Shown: positions 1 to 9,079, numbered from the stretch's first letter. The stretch: 47,514 nucleotides of DNA from Fluviicola sp. (GCA_002734085.1 NVXV01000003.1:217512-265025); one strand, 5' to 3'. The notes: generated from the letters alone by a model not told the origin. Translations and numbers: made by a program.

Positions 1-717
1 TAGAACTAGTTTTTTTGCAGGTAAAGCTTCACCGTTAGGTAAAATTATTGTGCAAAAGTAAACACCATTTGGCATGTCACCAAGTGTCAACTCCACTTCT
101 TTATTTTGTAATGTAAATGTTCTTAACTCTTGACCTAGAATATCGATAATTTTCAGTTGACTTCCTTTCGTAACACCACTTACTGTTACAACTCCATCAC
201 TTGGGTTTGGATACAAGCTAACATTTAAAAGTGCTTCAGAAACTTCCTCAACACTAGCCGTACAATCTACCCCACCTATTCTATATTTAATGCGAACTGA
301 ATCCAATTTAAACCCTAAATCGTCTATTACATAGTAATCGTGAATCGCACAAAAAGAATTTCCATCAGGAACAAACTGTGGTTTAAAAATCATATCCTCG
401 TCATCAGCTAGTACTGTAGAACTCGGTGTTGTATAAGATGGTGCATCTGCACAATTATAACATAAATCATTGTCACAAATTTGATCTTGCGCACTATTTG
501 CAATTACACGATCTCTTCTAAAACGTACTTCAATAGACTGACCACTTATATTTTTAACACGGAGGTCTATATAGGTTGCAATATCGGATGGTTGACCTTC
601 AACTACCACCTCTGTTCCATTCAATATTGTGCTCGGATCAGAGACTTCATATATTTCAATCTGAGCTTTAAGGTTAAAAGCTGAAGCAATAAAAATTAAA
701 AATAGAATTCGTGCCAT
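1..717 (-). CDS. Secreted T9SS cargo protein, 3'-truncated by window edge
   Basis: A minus-strand frame of 239 codons starts at ATG 717-715 and stays open to the window edge, so the last residues and the stop are missing. The first 19 or so residues form a hydrophobic signal peptide ending in KAQ. The middle (about 30-150) has four cysteines in a CDNDLCYNC-type cluster plus one more near residue 130 and matches no family I recognise. From about residue 165 a YPNPSDG motif begins a type A T9SS sorting domain, continuing through KIIDILGQE and MPNGVYF to the edge. By family knowledge such proteins are exported by Sec and then moved to the cell surface by T9SS. A -7-like TACCTTTA lies at 751-744 on the minus strand. 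It is divergent from the thioredoxin gene at 902. The CDS call is firm; the function is unknown. Confidence 0.85.
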   Translation of the reverse strand, partial: MARILFLIFIASAFNLKAQIEIYEVSDPSTILNGTEVVVEGQPSDIATYIDLRVKNISGQSIEVRFRRDRVIANSAQDQICDNDLCYNCADAPSYTTPSSTVLADDEDMIFKPQFVPDGNSFCAIHDYYVIDDLGFKLDSVRIKYRIGGVDCTASVEEVSEALLNVSLYPNPSDGVVTVSGVTKGSQLKIIDILGQELRTFTLQNKEVELTLGDMPNGVYFCTIILPNGEALPAKKLVL

Positions 718-871
718 AATATTACATTTGATTATATTCACACTAAAGGTAAGTGTTTCTATTTGTATTCTCAAAAAATCCACCTGTTTTTTAGTACAGT
801 TCTTTTTTTAGGATTTCAAGAGTGCATAGAATTAAGTTCTTGAAAAATATTTATTTAAAAAAATAATGCGG

Positions 872-879
872 TAGTTTTG
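872..879 (+). promoter_or_regulatory. -7 promoter element upstream of the thioredoxin/T9SS gene
   Basis: TAGTTTTG matches the Bacteroidota -7 consensus TAnnTTTG exactly and lies 22 nt before ATG 902. No convincing -33 TTG lies at the usual spacing. The 718-901 gap otherwise holds only AT-rich sequence and the divergent promoter-like TACCTTTA (751-744, minus). Confidence 0.5.
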
Positions 880-901
880 GACTAAACAAAATATTAAAAC
901 T

Positions 902-2369
902 ATGAAAAAATTATTACTTGGTGCGGCACTATTATTTAGTTAGTAGCCTATCTTATTCTCAAGTTCCAGACAATGGAATTTTGACACAGAATGTTATTGT
1001 CACAGACATTGACGGAGTAGAACACAACTTTTATGATATTCTAGATCAGAATAAAGCAATTGTTCTTGACCTATTTGCTGAATGGTGTGGACCATGCTGG
1101 AATTATCACGATTCAGGTTCCACACATCCGAATGCTGGTGCTTTGAAAGATTTAGAAACTCAGTATGGTACTGCAGGTACAGGTGAACTAGTAGTACTTG
1201 GTGTTGATTCACATGCCGGAGGTACAGAACTAGAGCTTGAAGGTGGTCAAGGGACTAACGGTTGGGACTGGGTAACTGGTACTCCTTACCCGTTAGCTGT
1301 TCAAGAAATCGGAGGTACTTTTAATCAGTCATATTACCCAACTATCGTTGTTATTTGTCCTGATAGAACAGTTACTGAAATTGGACAACAATCTGTCGCT
1401 AATCTTTATGCTGCAGCAACTCAATGTGGAAATGCTTCAACAGCAACTAACGACGCAAGAGTATATAGTTACTTAGGTGACTTAGAGTCTTGTGGTGAAG
1501 TTGATTTAGACGTTGTTATACAGAACTATGGTTCTACAAACCTAACATCAGCTACTGTTCGTGCATTGATTGGAGGGACGGAAGTTGCTACAACAACTTG
1601 GTCAGGGAACTTATCTCAATATGATGTTGCTGATGTGAATATTGGTACAGTAACTATCACTCAAGATGAAACTGTAACTATTGAAATTACAGACACTGAT
1701 GAAGATGCTTCGAACAACACAATGAATGTTAACCTGACTTATGCTAGCGAAGAATATGCAGGAGATGTAACAGTGACGATTAATTTAGACGATTATCCTG
1801 ATGAAACTACTTGGGAAATTCTGAATGAGAGTGGAGCAGTTTTAGGTTCTGGTGGCCCTTATCCTGGTCAGGAATTAGGAACAGTTCAAGAAACTGTAAG
1901 TATTCCAGCTACTGGGTGTCACTCATTTGTCATCTATGATGAATACGGGGATGGATTAAACGGATCTCAGTGGGGTGGTACAGATGGTAATTATACCCTA
2001 ACTGATGGAGATGGTTTAACTATCGCTCAAGGTGGTGGAACTGCCAATTGGGATGATGAAAAAAGCACATTCAATGTAGTTGAAACGGCTTCATTAAATG
2101 ACTTAAATGCTTTCAGTAAAACGATTGCAATTTATCCAAACCCAACTTCAAATGTTGCAACGCTTTCTTTTGACAACAATGAAACAAAGGAAACAAGCGT
2201 TTCTGTAATCAATTCAGTTGGACAAGAAGTGATTAGTATTGACTTAGGAGCTGTTTCAGGGCTTCAAAATGTTGAGATTGATGCTGCTTCACTTGAGGCA
2301 GGTATTTACTTAGTAAAAATCTCTTCAGGAAATGATGTTACAACTAAACGTTTGTCTGTAGCACATTAA
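902..2369 (+). CDS. Thioredoxin-fold T9SS cargo protein, frameshifted in its signal peptide
   Basis: The natural start appears to be ATG 902, reading MKKLLLGAALLFS, but this frame hits TAG at 941-943. The long downstream frame (to TAA 2369) is offset by one base and has only a weak TTG (918) at its head, giving a poor start (MVRHYYLV). Removing one T, or one TAGT unit from the tandem TAGTTAGT at 937-944, restores a normal signal peptide ending SLSYSQ. In the downstream frame, residues about 35-160 form a thioredoxin/AhpC-like domain with WCGPC (Cys57, Cys60). Then come beta-rich modules, the last with a GDGLNG-type loop, and a C-terminal T9SS type A sorting domain from YPNPTSN. The -7 element is at 872-879 and a terminator follows. 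The mature part looks intact, so this is either a recent null, a phase-variable signal peptide, or a sequencing error. Confidence 0.8.
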
Positions 2370-2385
2370 AAAATTAATTTTTAAT

Positions 2386-2416
2386 AAAAAGGCATTCAGT
2401 TTTGAATGCCTTTTTA
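2386..2416 (+). terminator. Rho-independent terminator after the thioredoxin/T9SS gene
   Basis: An 8-bp perfect stem, GGCATTCA (2391-2398) with TGAATGCC (2403-2410), has a four-base loop. It is preceded by an A-run and followed by TTTTTA, so it could work in both directions. Confidence 0.85.
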
Positions 2417-2422
2417 TTTTTG
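2415..2422 (+). promoter_or_regulatory. -7 promoter element for the envelope redox gene run
   Basis: TATTTTTG matches TAnnTTTG and overlaps the T-tract of the preceding terminator, 45 nt before ATG 2468. It is a reasonable promoter for the co-directional run 2468-7651. No -33 element is evident. Confidence 0.4.
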
Positions 2423-2467
2423 GCATACTATTCGTTGAATGAAACGAAATAACTAAAAGTAAATCTC

Positions 2468-2983
2468 ATGAAAGTTTTAACCTTATTATTTGTATCAATC
2501 TTTTTTTCATTACTAGTTACATCTCAAGAGGATGATGGACTGTTGGAAAAAACTGTTCCATCCGTTTCGCTCAAAGATGTCAATGGTGAAACAGTAAACA
2601 CGTCTGAATTGTCAAACGATGGCAAACCAATTATCATTTCTTTTTGGGCTACGTGGTGTGCTCCTTGTAAAAAGGAACTTAACGCTATTAATGACTTATA
2701 TATTGACTGGCAAGATGAAACTGGTGTTAAATTAGTAGCTGTTTCTGTTGATGATGAAAGAACAAAAAATAGAGTTGTTCCTTACGTAGATTCTAAATCA
2801 TGGGAATATGAAATATTAATGGATCCAAATGGTGATTTCAAAAGAGCGATGGGCGTTAATAATGTTCCCCACACTTTTATAATTGACGGAGAAGGTAATA
2901 TAGTTTACTCTCATAATAATTACGCTCCTGGTGACGAATATGAACTCTACGACAAAATTCTAGAACTTGTAGGTGAAGAATAA
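2468..2983 (+). CDS. TlpA-like thioredoxin, secreted/periplasmic
   Basis: 171 residues. A signal peptide of about 19 residues (hydrophobic core LLFVSIFFSLLV) precedes a single TlpA/ResA-type thioredoxin fold. The redox motif is FWATWCAPC (Cys64, Cys67), and a cis-Pro loop (NNVPHTFIID) lies near residue 140. TlpA/ResA proteins reduce or exchange disulfides in exported proteins, for example during cytochrome or copper-protein maturation. It is first in a run with 24 nt to the DUF6029 gene and continues to the cupredoxin genes. A role in keeping cysteines of those copper or lipoprotein partners reduced is inference. The start at ATG 2468 is set by the signal peptide. Confidence 0.88.
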   Translation: MKVLTLLFVSIFFSLLVTSQEDDGLLEKTVPSVSLKDVNGETVNTSELSNDGKPIIISFWATWCAPCKKELNAINDLYIDWQDETGVKLVAVSVDDERTKNRVVPYVDSKSWEYEILMDPNGDFKRAMGVNNVPHTFIIDGEGNIVYSHNNYAPGDEYELYDKILELVGEE

Positions 2984-3007
2984 TAAAACAATTAACACTA
3001 TTTACAG

Positions 3008-4666
3008 ATGAAGCGATTGTTGGGTATTACTGCCCTATTAGGATTATTTTTCTTTAATCACCAATTAAATGCTCAAGGTGATATATCAGGTAACCATGAA
3101 ACTATTTACCAATACTTACTGGATGATGAAGCCATAAATGCTCAACAGCCTGATGAAAAATCTTTGGTTAATTCTTATACAAATATCAATTATCGATATT
3201 CAGGGTTTAAAGCTGGTGTAAGAATAGAAACTTATCTTCCCCGTATTTTAGGATACCCCGATCGATTTGATGGAGCAGGTTTAGGATATCGTTATTTTGG
3301 TTATGAAAATGATATCGTTGACATCACTGTTGGAAATTTCTATGACCAATTTGGATCTGGTTTGATCTTTAGATCATACGAAGATCGTGCCTTAGGTTTT
3401 GATAACATGATGAATGGTTTTAGGGTGAAATTAACACCATACAAAGGAGTTACACTTAAAACTATTTATGGTAAACAACGCTATTCTTTTACCAGTGGGA
3501 AAGTTAATTACGCTCCAGGTATTGTAAGAGGGGCTGATTTAGAATTTAACTTGAATCAATGGTTTCCAAAATTAGCTGAAAACAAAATAAGAATCAATGC
3601 GGCTGGATCTTTTGTATCTAAGTATCAAAAAGATGACAACAGTGAATTTGTTCTTCCAGAAAATACTGGTTCCTATGGAGGAAGATTAGAATTGGCGTAT
3701 AAAAAGTTTTTTATAAATGGAGAATACGTTATTAAAGAACAAGATCCTTCACAAGATAATGGTTACATCTATAATTATGGAAAAGGGCTTTTAATAAATG
3801 CTGGTTATTCTCAAAAAGGACTAGGAATCTTGGTTTCTGCAAAGTCTATAGATAATATGAGTTTCAGAAGTGACAGAAATGCAACTTTACAAGATGTAAC
3901 TATCGGTTTTATTCCTCCTTTAACTAAAACCCACACTTACAATTTAGCGGCAACACTTTATCCTTATGCTTCACAACCAAATGGCGAAGTAGCTTTTCAA
4001 GCTGATGTGATTTATAAAATTAAAAGAGGCACTAAACTAGGCGGTAAATACGGAACTGACATTTCATTGAATTTCTCCACAGCATACGAACCAATAAAGC
4101 AAACTTCAGGATACAACATAGCTGATTCGTCTCGAGTAGCATATGATTCTAAACTTTTTGATAAAAGCGACTTGCTCTATTGGAGAGACATCAATGTTCA
4201 AATTAAAAGAAAAGTACATAAAAAGTGGACTGTACGCTTGAATTATTTCAATATTCACATGAATAATGATGTGCTAAAACTAACGGAAGAGAAAGGAATT
4301 ATCCAGTCTCATATCGGAGTGTTAGATGTCGAATATAAAATTAACCGTAAAAACACTATACGTGCTGAAGTTCAGGGTCTGTGGACAGTAGACAACAAAG
4401 ATCGTGGAGATTGGGCTACTGCTATTATTGAATACACTGTTTCACCTCATTGGTTTTTCAGTGTTATATTTCAATCAAATTATGGAAATCCAGTTCCTGA
4501 AGATCGTATAAATTATCCAATGGCTTTTGTTGGTCGTATTTGGGGAGCAACAAGACTTCAACTCGGTTACGGTCGACAAAACGCTGGTTTGTTTTGTGTC
4601 GGAGGTATTTGTAGATTTGTTCCAGCATCAAATGGTTTAACAGTAACATTCTCTCATTCTTTTTAA
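3008..4666 (+). CDS. DUF6029-type outer-membrane beta-barrel protein
   Basis: 552 residues. The signal peptide MKRLLGITALLGLFFFNHQLNAQ is followed by a long beta-rich sequence with alternating aromatic/polar strands and short turns. It ends in FSHSF, a typical C-terminal aromatic residue of outer-membrane barrels. The N-terminal DISGNHETIYQYL segment and overall length agree with DUF6029, a Bacteroidota family of unknown biochemical function. A cysteine pair near the C-terminus (FCVGGIC) is unusual for a barrel and fits the thiol-redox context. It lies between the TlpA-like gene and the Omp28-like gene (11 nt downstream) and is probably co-transcribed. The family call comes from recall; the barrel call comes from sequence. 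Confidence 0.78.
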   Translation: MKRLLGITALLGLFFFNHQLNAQGDISGNHETIYQYLLDDEAINAQQPDEKSLVNSYTNINYRYSGFKAGVRIETYLPRILGYPDRFDGAGLGYRYFGYENDIVDITVGNFYDQFGSGLIFRSYEDRALGFDNMMNGFRVKLTPYKGVTLKTIYGKQRYSFTSGKVNYAPGIVRGADLEFNLNQWFPKLAENKIRINAAGSFVSKYQKDDNSEFVLPENTGSYGGRLELAYKKFFINGEYVIKEQDPSQDNGYIYNYGKGLLINAGYSQKGLGILVSAKSIDNMSFRSDRNATLQDVTIGFIPPLTKTHTYNLAATLYPYASQPNGEVAFQADVIYKIKRGTKLGGKYGTDISLNFSTAYEPIKQTSGYNIADSSRVAYDSKLFDKSDLLYWRDINVQIKRKVHKKWTVRLNYFNIHMNNDVLKLTEEKGIIQSHIGVLDVEYKINRKNTIRAEVQGLWTVDNKDRGDWATAIIEYTVSPHWFFSVIFQSNYGNPVPEDRINYPMAFVGRIWGATRLQLGYGRQNAGLFCVGGICRFVPASNGLTVTFSHSF

Positions 4667-4677
4667 ACTTTAAAATT

Positions 4678-5613
4678 ATGCAGTTTAGATTAGTTATATT
4701 TTTCATGCTCGCTATCGCTATAGGGATTAGTTTATCCTCCTGTGATAAGGTCGAAAATGCTTATGAAGCAAGTGCAACTGTAGAATTAGATACAACGCTT
4801 TATCCTGGAAGTTGGCAAGACTATTTAGACAACGATTATCCAGTATTCCCTCAAAACAATAATACAGATATCAATGTACTGATTGAGGATTATACTGGAC
4901 ATAAGTGTAACAATTGTCCTACTGCAGCTACAATTGCTCACGACATCCATGAAAATAATCCGCAGAGAATATTTGTTGCTTCTATACACACTGACCCAGG
5001 AGCACAATTGTCATTTCAATCTTTTGACCCAGACGCACCCTATTATACTACGGACCATACAAATCCTGATGCTGTAGCATATGGAATTGAATTTCAAAAT
5101 GGTTTTAATTTTATTGGTAATCCACAAGGTACGGTAAATAGAAAAATAGTAGATGGAAAAATGTTTGATTTTTCGGGAACGTGGCAAAGTAGAGCTTCAG
5201 ACATTTTAAACACCAACGAACTGAAAGTTAATATTCAATCTCATTTTAATTTTTTCCCTTCAACAAATGGAGGGTTTTTACATGTTGAGCTTGAAAAATT
5301 AACAAGCGAAGAAACAGTTATTAATACTGTAGTTTATGTGATTCAAGATTCTCTTGTCGATTGGCAATTAATGCCTGATAACACCAACAATGAGTTTTAT
5401 GTACACAGAGACAAACACCTTGGAAGTATTGACGACAATCCTTTTGGAGTTGAAGCTTTTAATACAGTTTCACCTTCTAACAGCAAAATTACACTTGACT
5501 ATTCGTATGAAATTCCCACAGGCTTGGATCCTTCAAATATGCACTTTTTGATTTATGCCTATGATACGGATACATATGAAATTCTACATGTCATAAAACA
5601 AAGTATTGAATAA
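4678..5613 (+). CDS. Omp28-like surface lipoprotein
   Basis: 311 residues. A lipoprotein signal peptide ends in LSSC, with Cys22 as the lipidated residue. The central part starts with IEDYTGHKCNNCP (Cys77, Cys80), a CxxC in a thioredoxin-like setting. This opening is typical of Omp28-related proteins, named after a Porphyromonas outer-membrane protein. The C-terminal half (about 180-311) is a beta-rich domain with HRDKHLG and PSNMHFLIYAY segments. No T9SS sorting domain is present, in keeping with lipid anchoring. It is 11 nt after the DUF6029 gene and 5 nt before the cupredoxin gene. Linkage to a TlpA and a DUF6029 protein suggests a joint envelope role; the substrate is unknown. Confidence 0.82.
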   Translation: MQFRLVIFFMLAIAIGISLSSCDKVENAYEASATVELDTTLYPGSWQDYLDNDYPVFPQNNNTDINVLIEDYTGHKCNNCPTAATIAHDIHENNPQRIFVASIHTDPGAQLSFQSFDPDAPYYTTDHTNPDAVAYGIEFQNGFNFIGNPQGTVNRKIVDGKMFDFSGTWQSRASDILNTNELKVNIQSHFNFFPSTNGGFLHVELEKLTSEETVINTVVYVIQDSLVDWQLMPDNTNNEFYVHRDKHLGSIDDNPFGVEAFNTVSPSNSKITLDYSYEIPTGLDPSNMHFLIYAYDTDTYEILHVIKQSIE

Positions 5614-5618
5614 TCGTA

Positions 5619-6482
5619 ATGCATCAAATTACACGAAATACTATCCCTATCCGTGCGATACTTTTATTCATCGTATTCTTGTTCAACCTATCTCTGAAAG
5701 CTGCAGATACGTTATATATTAATAGAGATACACTTACCATAACTCCCGTTTTATTTCAGAAGGCTGCTTTTAATTTAGATACTACTTTTAATGCTAAAAA
5801 TGCTGTTTTAGATTATGCTGTTGGCTCACCAATTGATTTAATCATTACAAACAACGATACTGTTACCCACGCTGTAAGATTACCAAACTCAACTGGAACA
5901 GTCAATATCAGCGAAGCTTCTTCTGTTAGTATAACTCTTAATAATTTACAAAAAGGAACTTATTCATTATACGTTGAAAGTGATGTGGGTTACTTTTTAG
6001 GTGCTGGTGCTGTTATTCGGGTTGGAATCTCAGGTCAAAAATTTGCATGGGATTTATGGGATCAAGATCCCGATCTTACAAGCGACTTTGGAAATCAAGT
6101 AATATCTGAGCTACCGAACACCTATCGTCCAACACTTTTTACTATAAACGGTGTTGTTGATCACATGGAGCCAAACAGTGCTAGTGTAATTACAGGGAAC
6201 GTTGGAGATACCATTTACATATCAATTGTAAACAACGGCAATATGGATCACACGTTGCATTTCCACGGATATCATATAGAAATTATACAATCAACTCATC
6301 AACCTCACTCAGTTGGATGGATTAAAGATACTTTTCCAATATTAACTAAGGAAGCAATGACTGTCAGGTTAGTCCCACATCAACCCGGAGATTTTCCAGT
6401 TCACAACCATAATTTGGTTGCCACTTTGTTTAATAACGGTTATCCTCGTGGAATGGTAACTATGTTAATGATTCAAGAATGA
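5619..6482 (+). CDS. Cupredoxin protein carrying the domain-3-like half of a multicopper oxidase, type-1 copper site lost
   Basis: 287 residues. An N-terminal signal anchor (AILLFIVFLFNLSLKA) is followed by a first cupredoxin-like module (about 60-140) with no copper ligands. The second module (about 165-287) follows multicopper oxidase domain 3: HTLHFHG (His211, His214, His216), a W-x2-DT segment, PGDF, then HNH (His262, His264). The position that is Cys in the canonical HCH is Asn263 here and the next type-1 His is absent, so a type-1 site is unlikely. The histidine pairs needed for half of a trinuclear cluster remain. It overlaps the next cupredoxin gene by 4 nt (ATGA), implying translational coupling. 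The copper reading is by motif and was not tested. Confidence 0.78.
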   Translation: MHQITRNTIPIRAILLFIVFLFNLSLKAADTLYINRDTLTITPVLFQKAAFNLDTTFNAKNAVLDYAVGSPIDLIITNNDTVTHAVRLPNSTGTVNISEASSVSITLNNLQKGTYSLYVESDVGYFLGAGAVIRVGISGQKFAWDLWDQDPDLTSDFGNQVISELPNTYRPTLFTINGVVDHMEPNSASVITGNVGDTIYISIVNNGNMDHTLHFHGYHIEIIQSTHQPHSVGWIKDTFPILTKEAMTVRLVPHQPGDFPVHNHNLVATLFNNGYPRGMVTMLMIQE

Positions 6483-7651
6483 AACAAATACTCACCATTT
6501 GGAGTTTATTCATAATCTGTTTAGTTAATGGACAGACCAAAGAGGTGTTTCTTCAATCTAAAATGGATGGTGAAAAAACCCTAAGTGATGGCACAGATGT
6601 TCAATTTTGGGGCTACGGTATAGAAAGCCCTATTACAGGTCAAGCTAGAATTTATCTTCCGGGACCAATTTTACGATTTGATTTAGGTGATACAGTAATT
6701 ATTCATTTAGATAATGTCTCTCCAGAAGACCACACTATTCACTGGCATGGTTTGGATGTAGACCAAGAAAACGACGGTGTTGGTCATACTTCTCAGGATG
6801 TTTGGGCTGGAACAGGCTTTACATACCAATTTGTTTGCACACATGCTGGGACGTTTCTATATCATTGTCATGTACTTACTCCACTTCATTTAGCGATGGG
6901 TATGTATGGACTTTTTATTGTCGACGGGTCTGAAGATAATAGTTTGTATGACGAAACAACGGTCTACACAAAAGATTTCTCCTTCTTGTTTTCAGAAATG
7001 AATACGAGCTGGAACATAGACCCCTTAAATCCAGGTCCTTTTGCGCTTTACGAAGCAGACTACGTCATGGTAAATGGTTTTGCTGATGAGGAGTTAGATT
7101 CTACAGACAATATTGTTTATGGCATCCTCGAAGATACGTTAGGTTTCAGACTGGCCAACACTGGATATGGAAAAGTAAAAGTGACTTTCCCTTCTGAGCT
7201 CGATGTTGTACTTGTCGGTTCGGACGGTAGAAAACTACCCAACACTGTATCCATCAACGAACTCACCATATACCCCGGAGAACGTTTCGAAGTTTTGGCT
7301 GAACCCAATACACTTTTTGAAGGAGTTATGAGTGTAGATTATTTTGATTTAAGAAACAACAATCTTATTGGGACAAATGACGTTAACATCTCCATCACAA
7401 GCGCTTTAGATATAAGCGACCAGACCCTCGAAGACCAAACATTAAAACTATTCCCAAATCCCGCTTCCGATTTTGTCACAGTTGAATTTGATGGTTTAGC
7501 AAAAACTGGAACAATCACAGATCTATCTGGCAGATTGGTTTCTAACTTTAACTTAACAGAAAATCAATCAAAAATTGATGTACGTAATTTGAAAAAAGGC
7601 ACTTACTTTATAACTGTAGAAGGGTGCTCTATAAAGTTTGTGAAAGATTAG
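6479..7651 (+). CDS. Multicopper oxidase half with type-1 copper site and T9SS sorting domain
   Basis: 390 residues. The signal peptide is MKQILTIWSLFIICLVNGQ. Domain 1 (about 25-155) has HTIHWHG (His85, His88, His90) and YHCHVLTPLHLAMGM (His129, Cys130, His131, His137, Met142). That is a full type-1 copper set plus two His pairs for a trinuclear site. A second cupredoxin module (about 160-305) without ligands contains YPGERFEVL, typical of oxidase domain 2. From about residue 320 a T9SS sorting domain begins with FPNPASD and ends SIKFVKD. The third copper-binding domain expected in a three-domain oxidase is absent; its equivalent is in the upstream overlapping gene. Likely an exported copper oxidase subunit; the substrate is unknown. 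Confidence 0.82.
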   Translation: MKQILTIWSLFIICLVNGQTKEVFLQSKMDGEKTLSDGTDVQFWGYGIESPITGQARIYLPGPILRFDLGDTVIIHLDNVSPEDHTIHWHGLDVDQENDGVGHTSQDVWAGTGFTYQFVCTHAGTFLYHCHVLTPLHLAMGMYGLFIVDGSEDNSLYDETTVYTKDFSFLFSEMNTSWNIDPLNPGPFALYEADYVMVNGFADEELDSTDNIVYGILEDTLGFRLANTGYGKVKVTFPSELDVVLVGSDGRKLPNTVSINELTIYPGERFEVLAEPNTLFEGVMSVDYFDLRNNNLIGTNDVNISITSALDISDQTLEDQTLKLFPNPASDFVTVEFDGLAKTGTITDLSGRLVSNFNLTENQSKIDVRNLKKGTYFITVEGCSIKFVKD

Positions 7652-7817
7652 CCAGACTTGCATACTTTCTGCTAAAAAAAGGTGATTTTACATCCATTTA
7701 AAATAGTCTGTTTTTATACTTTCTCATATTAATCTCAAACAACTCGTTTGCATTTTTAATCCATTTCTTCAGATAGTTTCTTATTTTTGGTTCGTTTAGG
7801 ATTAAAAGTCAATTATT

Positions 7818-8987
7818 ATGGGCAAAATATTAGTAATCGATGACGAGAAAAGTATTCGTCGTGCGTTAAAAGAAATTTTAGAATTTGAAGATTTTGAAGT
7901 GGATGAAGCGGAAGACGGTAAGGAAGGTCTCGAAAAAGCTAAAAACTCATTTTATGATGTGATTTTTTGCGACATCAAAATGCCGAAAATGGACGGGATG
8001 GAAGTCCTAGAAAATCTCCAAAAAGAAAAGATTGAAAGTCCCATCATTATGATTTCTGGACACGGTAATATTGAAACTGCCGTTGAAGCCATCAAAAAAG
8101 GTGCTTTTGATTTTATTGAAAAACCTTTAGACCTAAATAGAATTTTAGTCACAATAAGAAATGCTGGTGACAAGCAAACACTTGTTGAAGAAAAGAAAAC
8201 CTTAAAGAAGACAGTTCAACGTTTTAAGGGGTCTTCAATCATTGGGGAGACCAGCGATATTGTAAAAATCAAAGAAATGATCGCTAAAGTTGGTCCGAGT
8301 GATGCTCGTGTACTAATTACAGGTGAAAATGGAACCGGAAAAGAATTGGTTGCGCGGTCATTACACGATAATAGCGAAAGAAAAGACAAGCCTTTTGTAG
8401 AGGTAAACTGTGCTGCGATTCCAGCTGAATTGATCGAAAGTGAACTCTTCGGACACGAGAAAGGAGCTTTTACTTCTGCTGTGAAGCAAAAGAAAGGAAA
8501 GTTTGAATTGGCGTCTACTGGAACTTTATTCTTAGATGAGATTGGTGACATGAGCGCTTCAGCACAAGCAAAAGTACTTCGTGCACTTCAAGAAAATACG
8601 ATTCAGCGTGTCGGTGGAGAAAAAAACATTAAAGTAAATCCTAGAATTGTTGCTGCAACGAATAAGAATTTGCGCCAAGAAATTGAAGATGGGAACTTTA
8701 GGGAAGATTTATTTCATCGTTTAAGCGTGATTTTAATACATGTTCCAACGCTCAACGAACGCGAAGAGGATATTCCATTATTGGCTGATCATTTTCTTAC
8801 AATGACTTGTGCAGACCACGGAATTCCAAGAAAAAAGTTTTCTGAAGACGCACTTGAAGCGTTGAAAAACACAAATTGGTCGGGAAATATTAGAGAACTT
8901 CGAAATGTCATTGAACGAATGGTGATTTTATGTGATAATGAAATTACTGGTTTCGATGTAAACACATTCTCAAATCCAAGAAGTTAG
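7818..8987 (+). CDS. NtrC-type response regulator (REC-AAA+) without DNA-binding domain
   Basis: 389 residues. The REC domain (1-120) has the acidic pair Asp8/Asp9, phospho-acceptor Asp52 and Lys102. The sigma-54-activator AAA+ domain (about 140-370) has Walker A GENGTGKE (169-176), Walker B LFLDEIGD (around 237-244) and arginine fingers in FREDLFHRL. The sigma-54-contacting loop reads GAFTSA (216-221) instead of GAFTGA. The protein stops after FDVNTFSNPRS, so the usual C-terminal Fis-like helix-turn-helix is missing. It may act from solution or through partners. A TAnnTTTG-like TATTTTTG lies at 7782-7789. No cognate histidine kinase is adjacent. The family call is firm; targets are unknown. 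Confidence 0.88.
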   Translation: MGKILVIDDEKSIRRALKEILEFEDFEVDEAEDGKEGLEKAKNSFYDVIFCDIKMPKMDGMEVLENLQKEKIESPIIMISGHGNIETAVEAIKKGAFDFIEKPLDLNRILVTIRNAGDKQTLVEEKKTLKKTVQRFKGSSIIGETSDIVKIKEMIAKVGPSDARVLITGENGTGKELVARSLHDNSERKDKPFVEVNCAAIPAELIESELFGHEKGAFTSAVKQKKGKFELASTGTLFLDEIGDMSASAQAKVLRALQENTIQRVGGEKNIKVNPRIVAATNKNLRQEIEDGNFREDLFHRLSVILIHVPTLNEREEDIPLLADHFLTMTCADHGIPRKKFSEDALEALKNTNWSGNIRELRNVIERMVILCDNEITGFDVNTFSNPRS

Positions 8988-9079
8988 AGAGAAAAGAGAC
9001 ATTAGATGTTAGATGTTGGAGTCTCGGTTTCTCTCGGTTGGCAAATCTATAAGGTAGAATTACTTAATAAAAGTTTGAC

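Noticed and set aside
481-684. Plus-strand open frame of 67 codons
   Set aside because: It is the antisense shadow of the truncated minus-strand T9SS gene, which has a clear signal peptide and sorting domain.
8988-9079. Short tandem repeat TTAGATGTTAGATG and repeated TCTCGGTT before pth
   Set aside because: Two units each, no hairpin and no link to a known signal; probably chance or decayed sequence.
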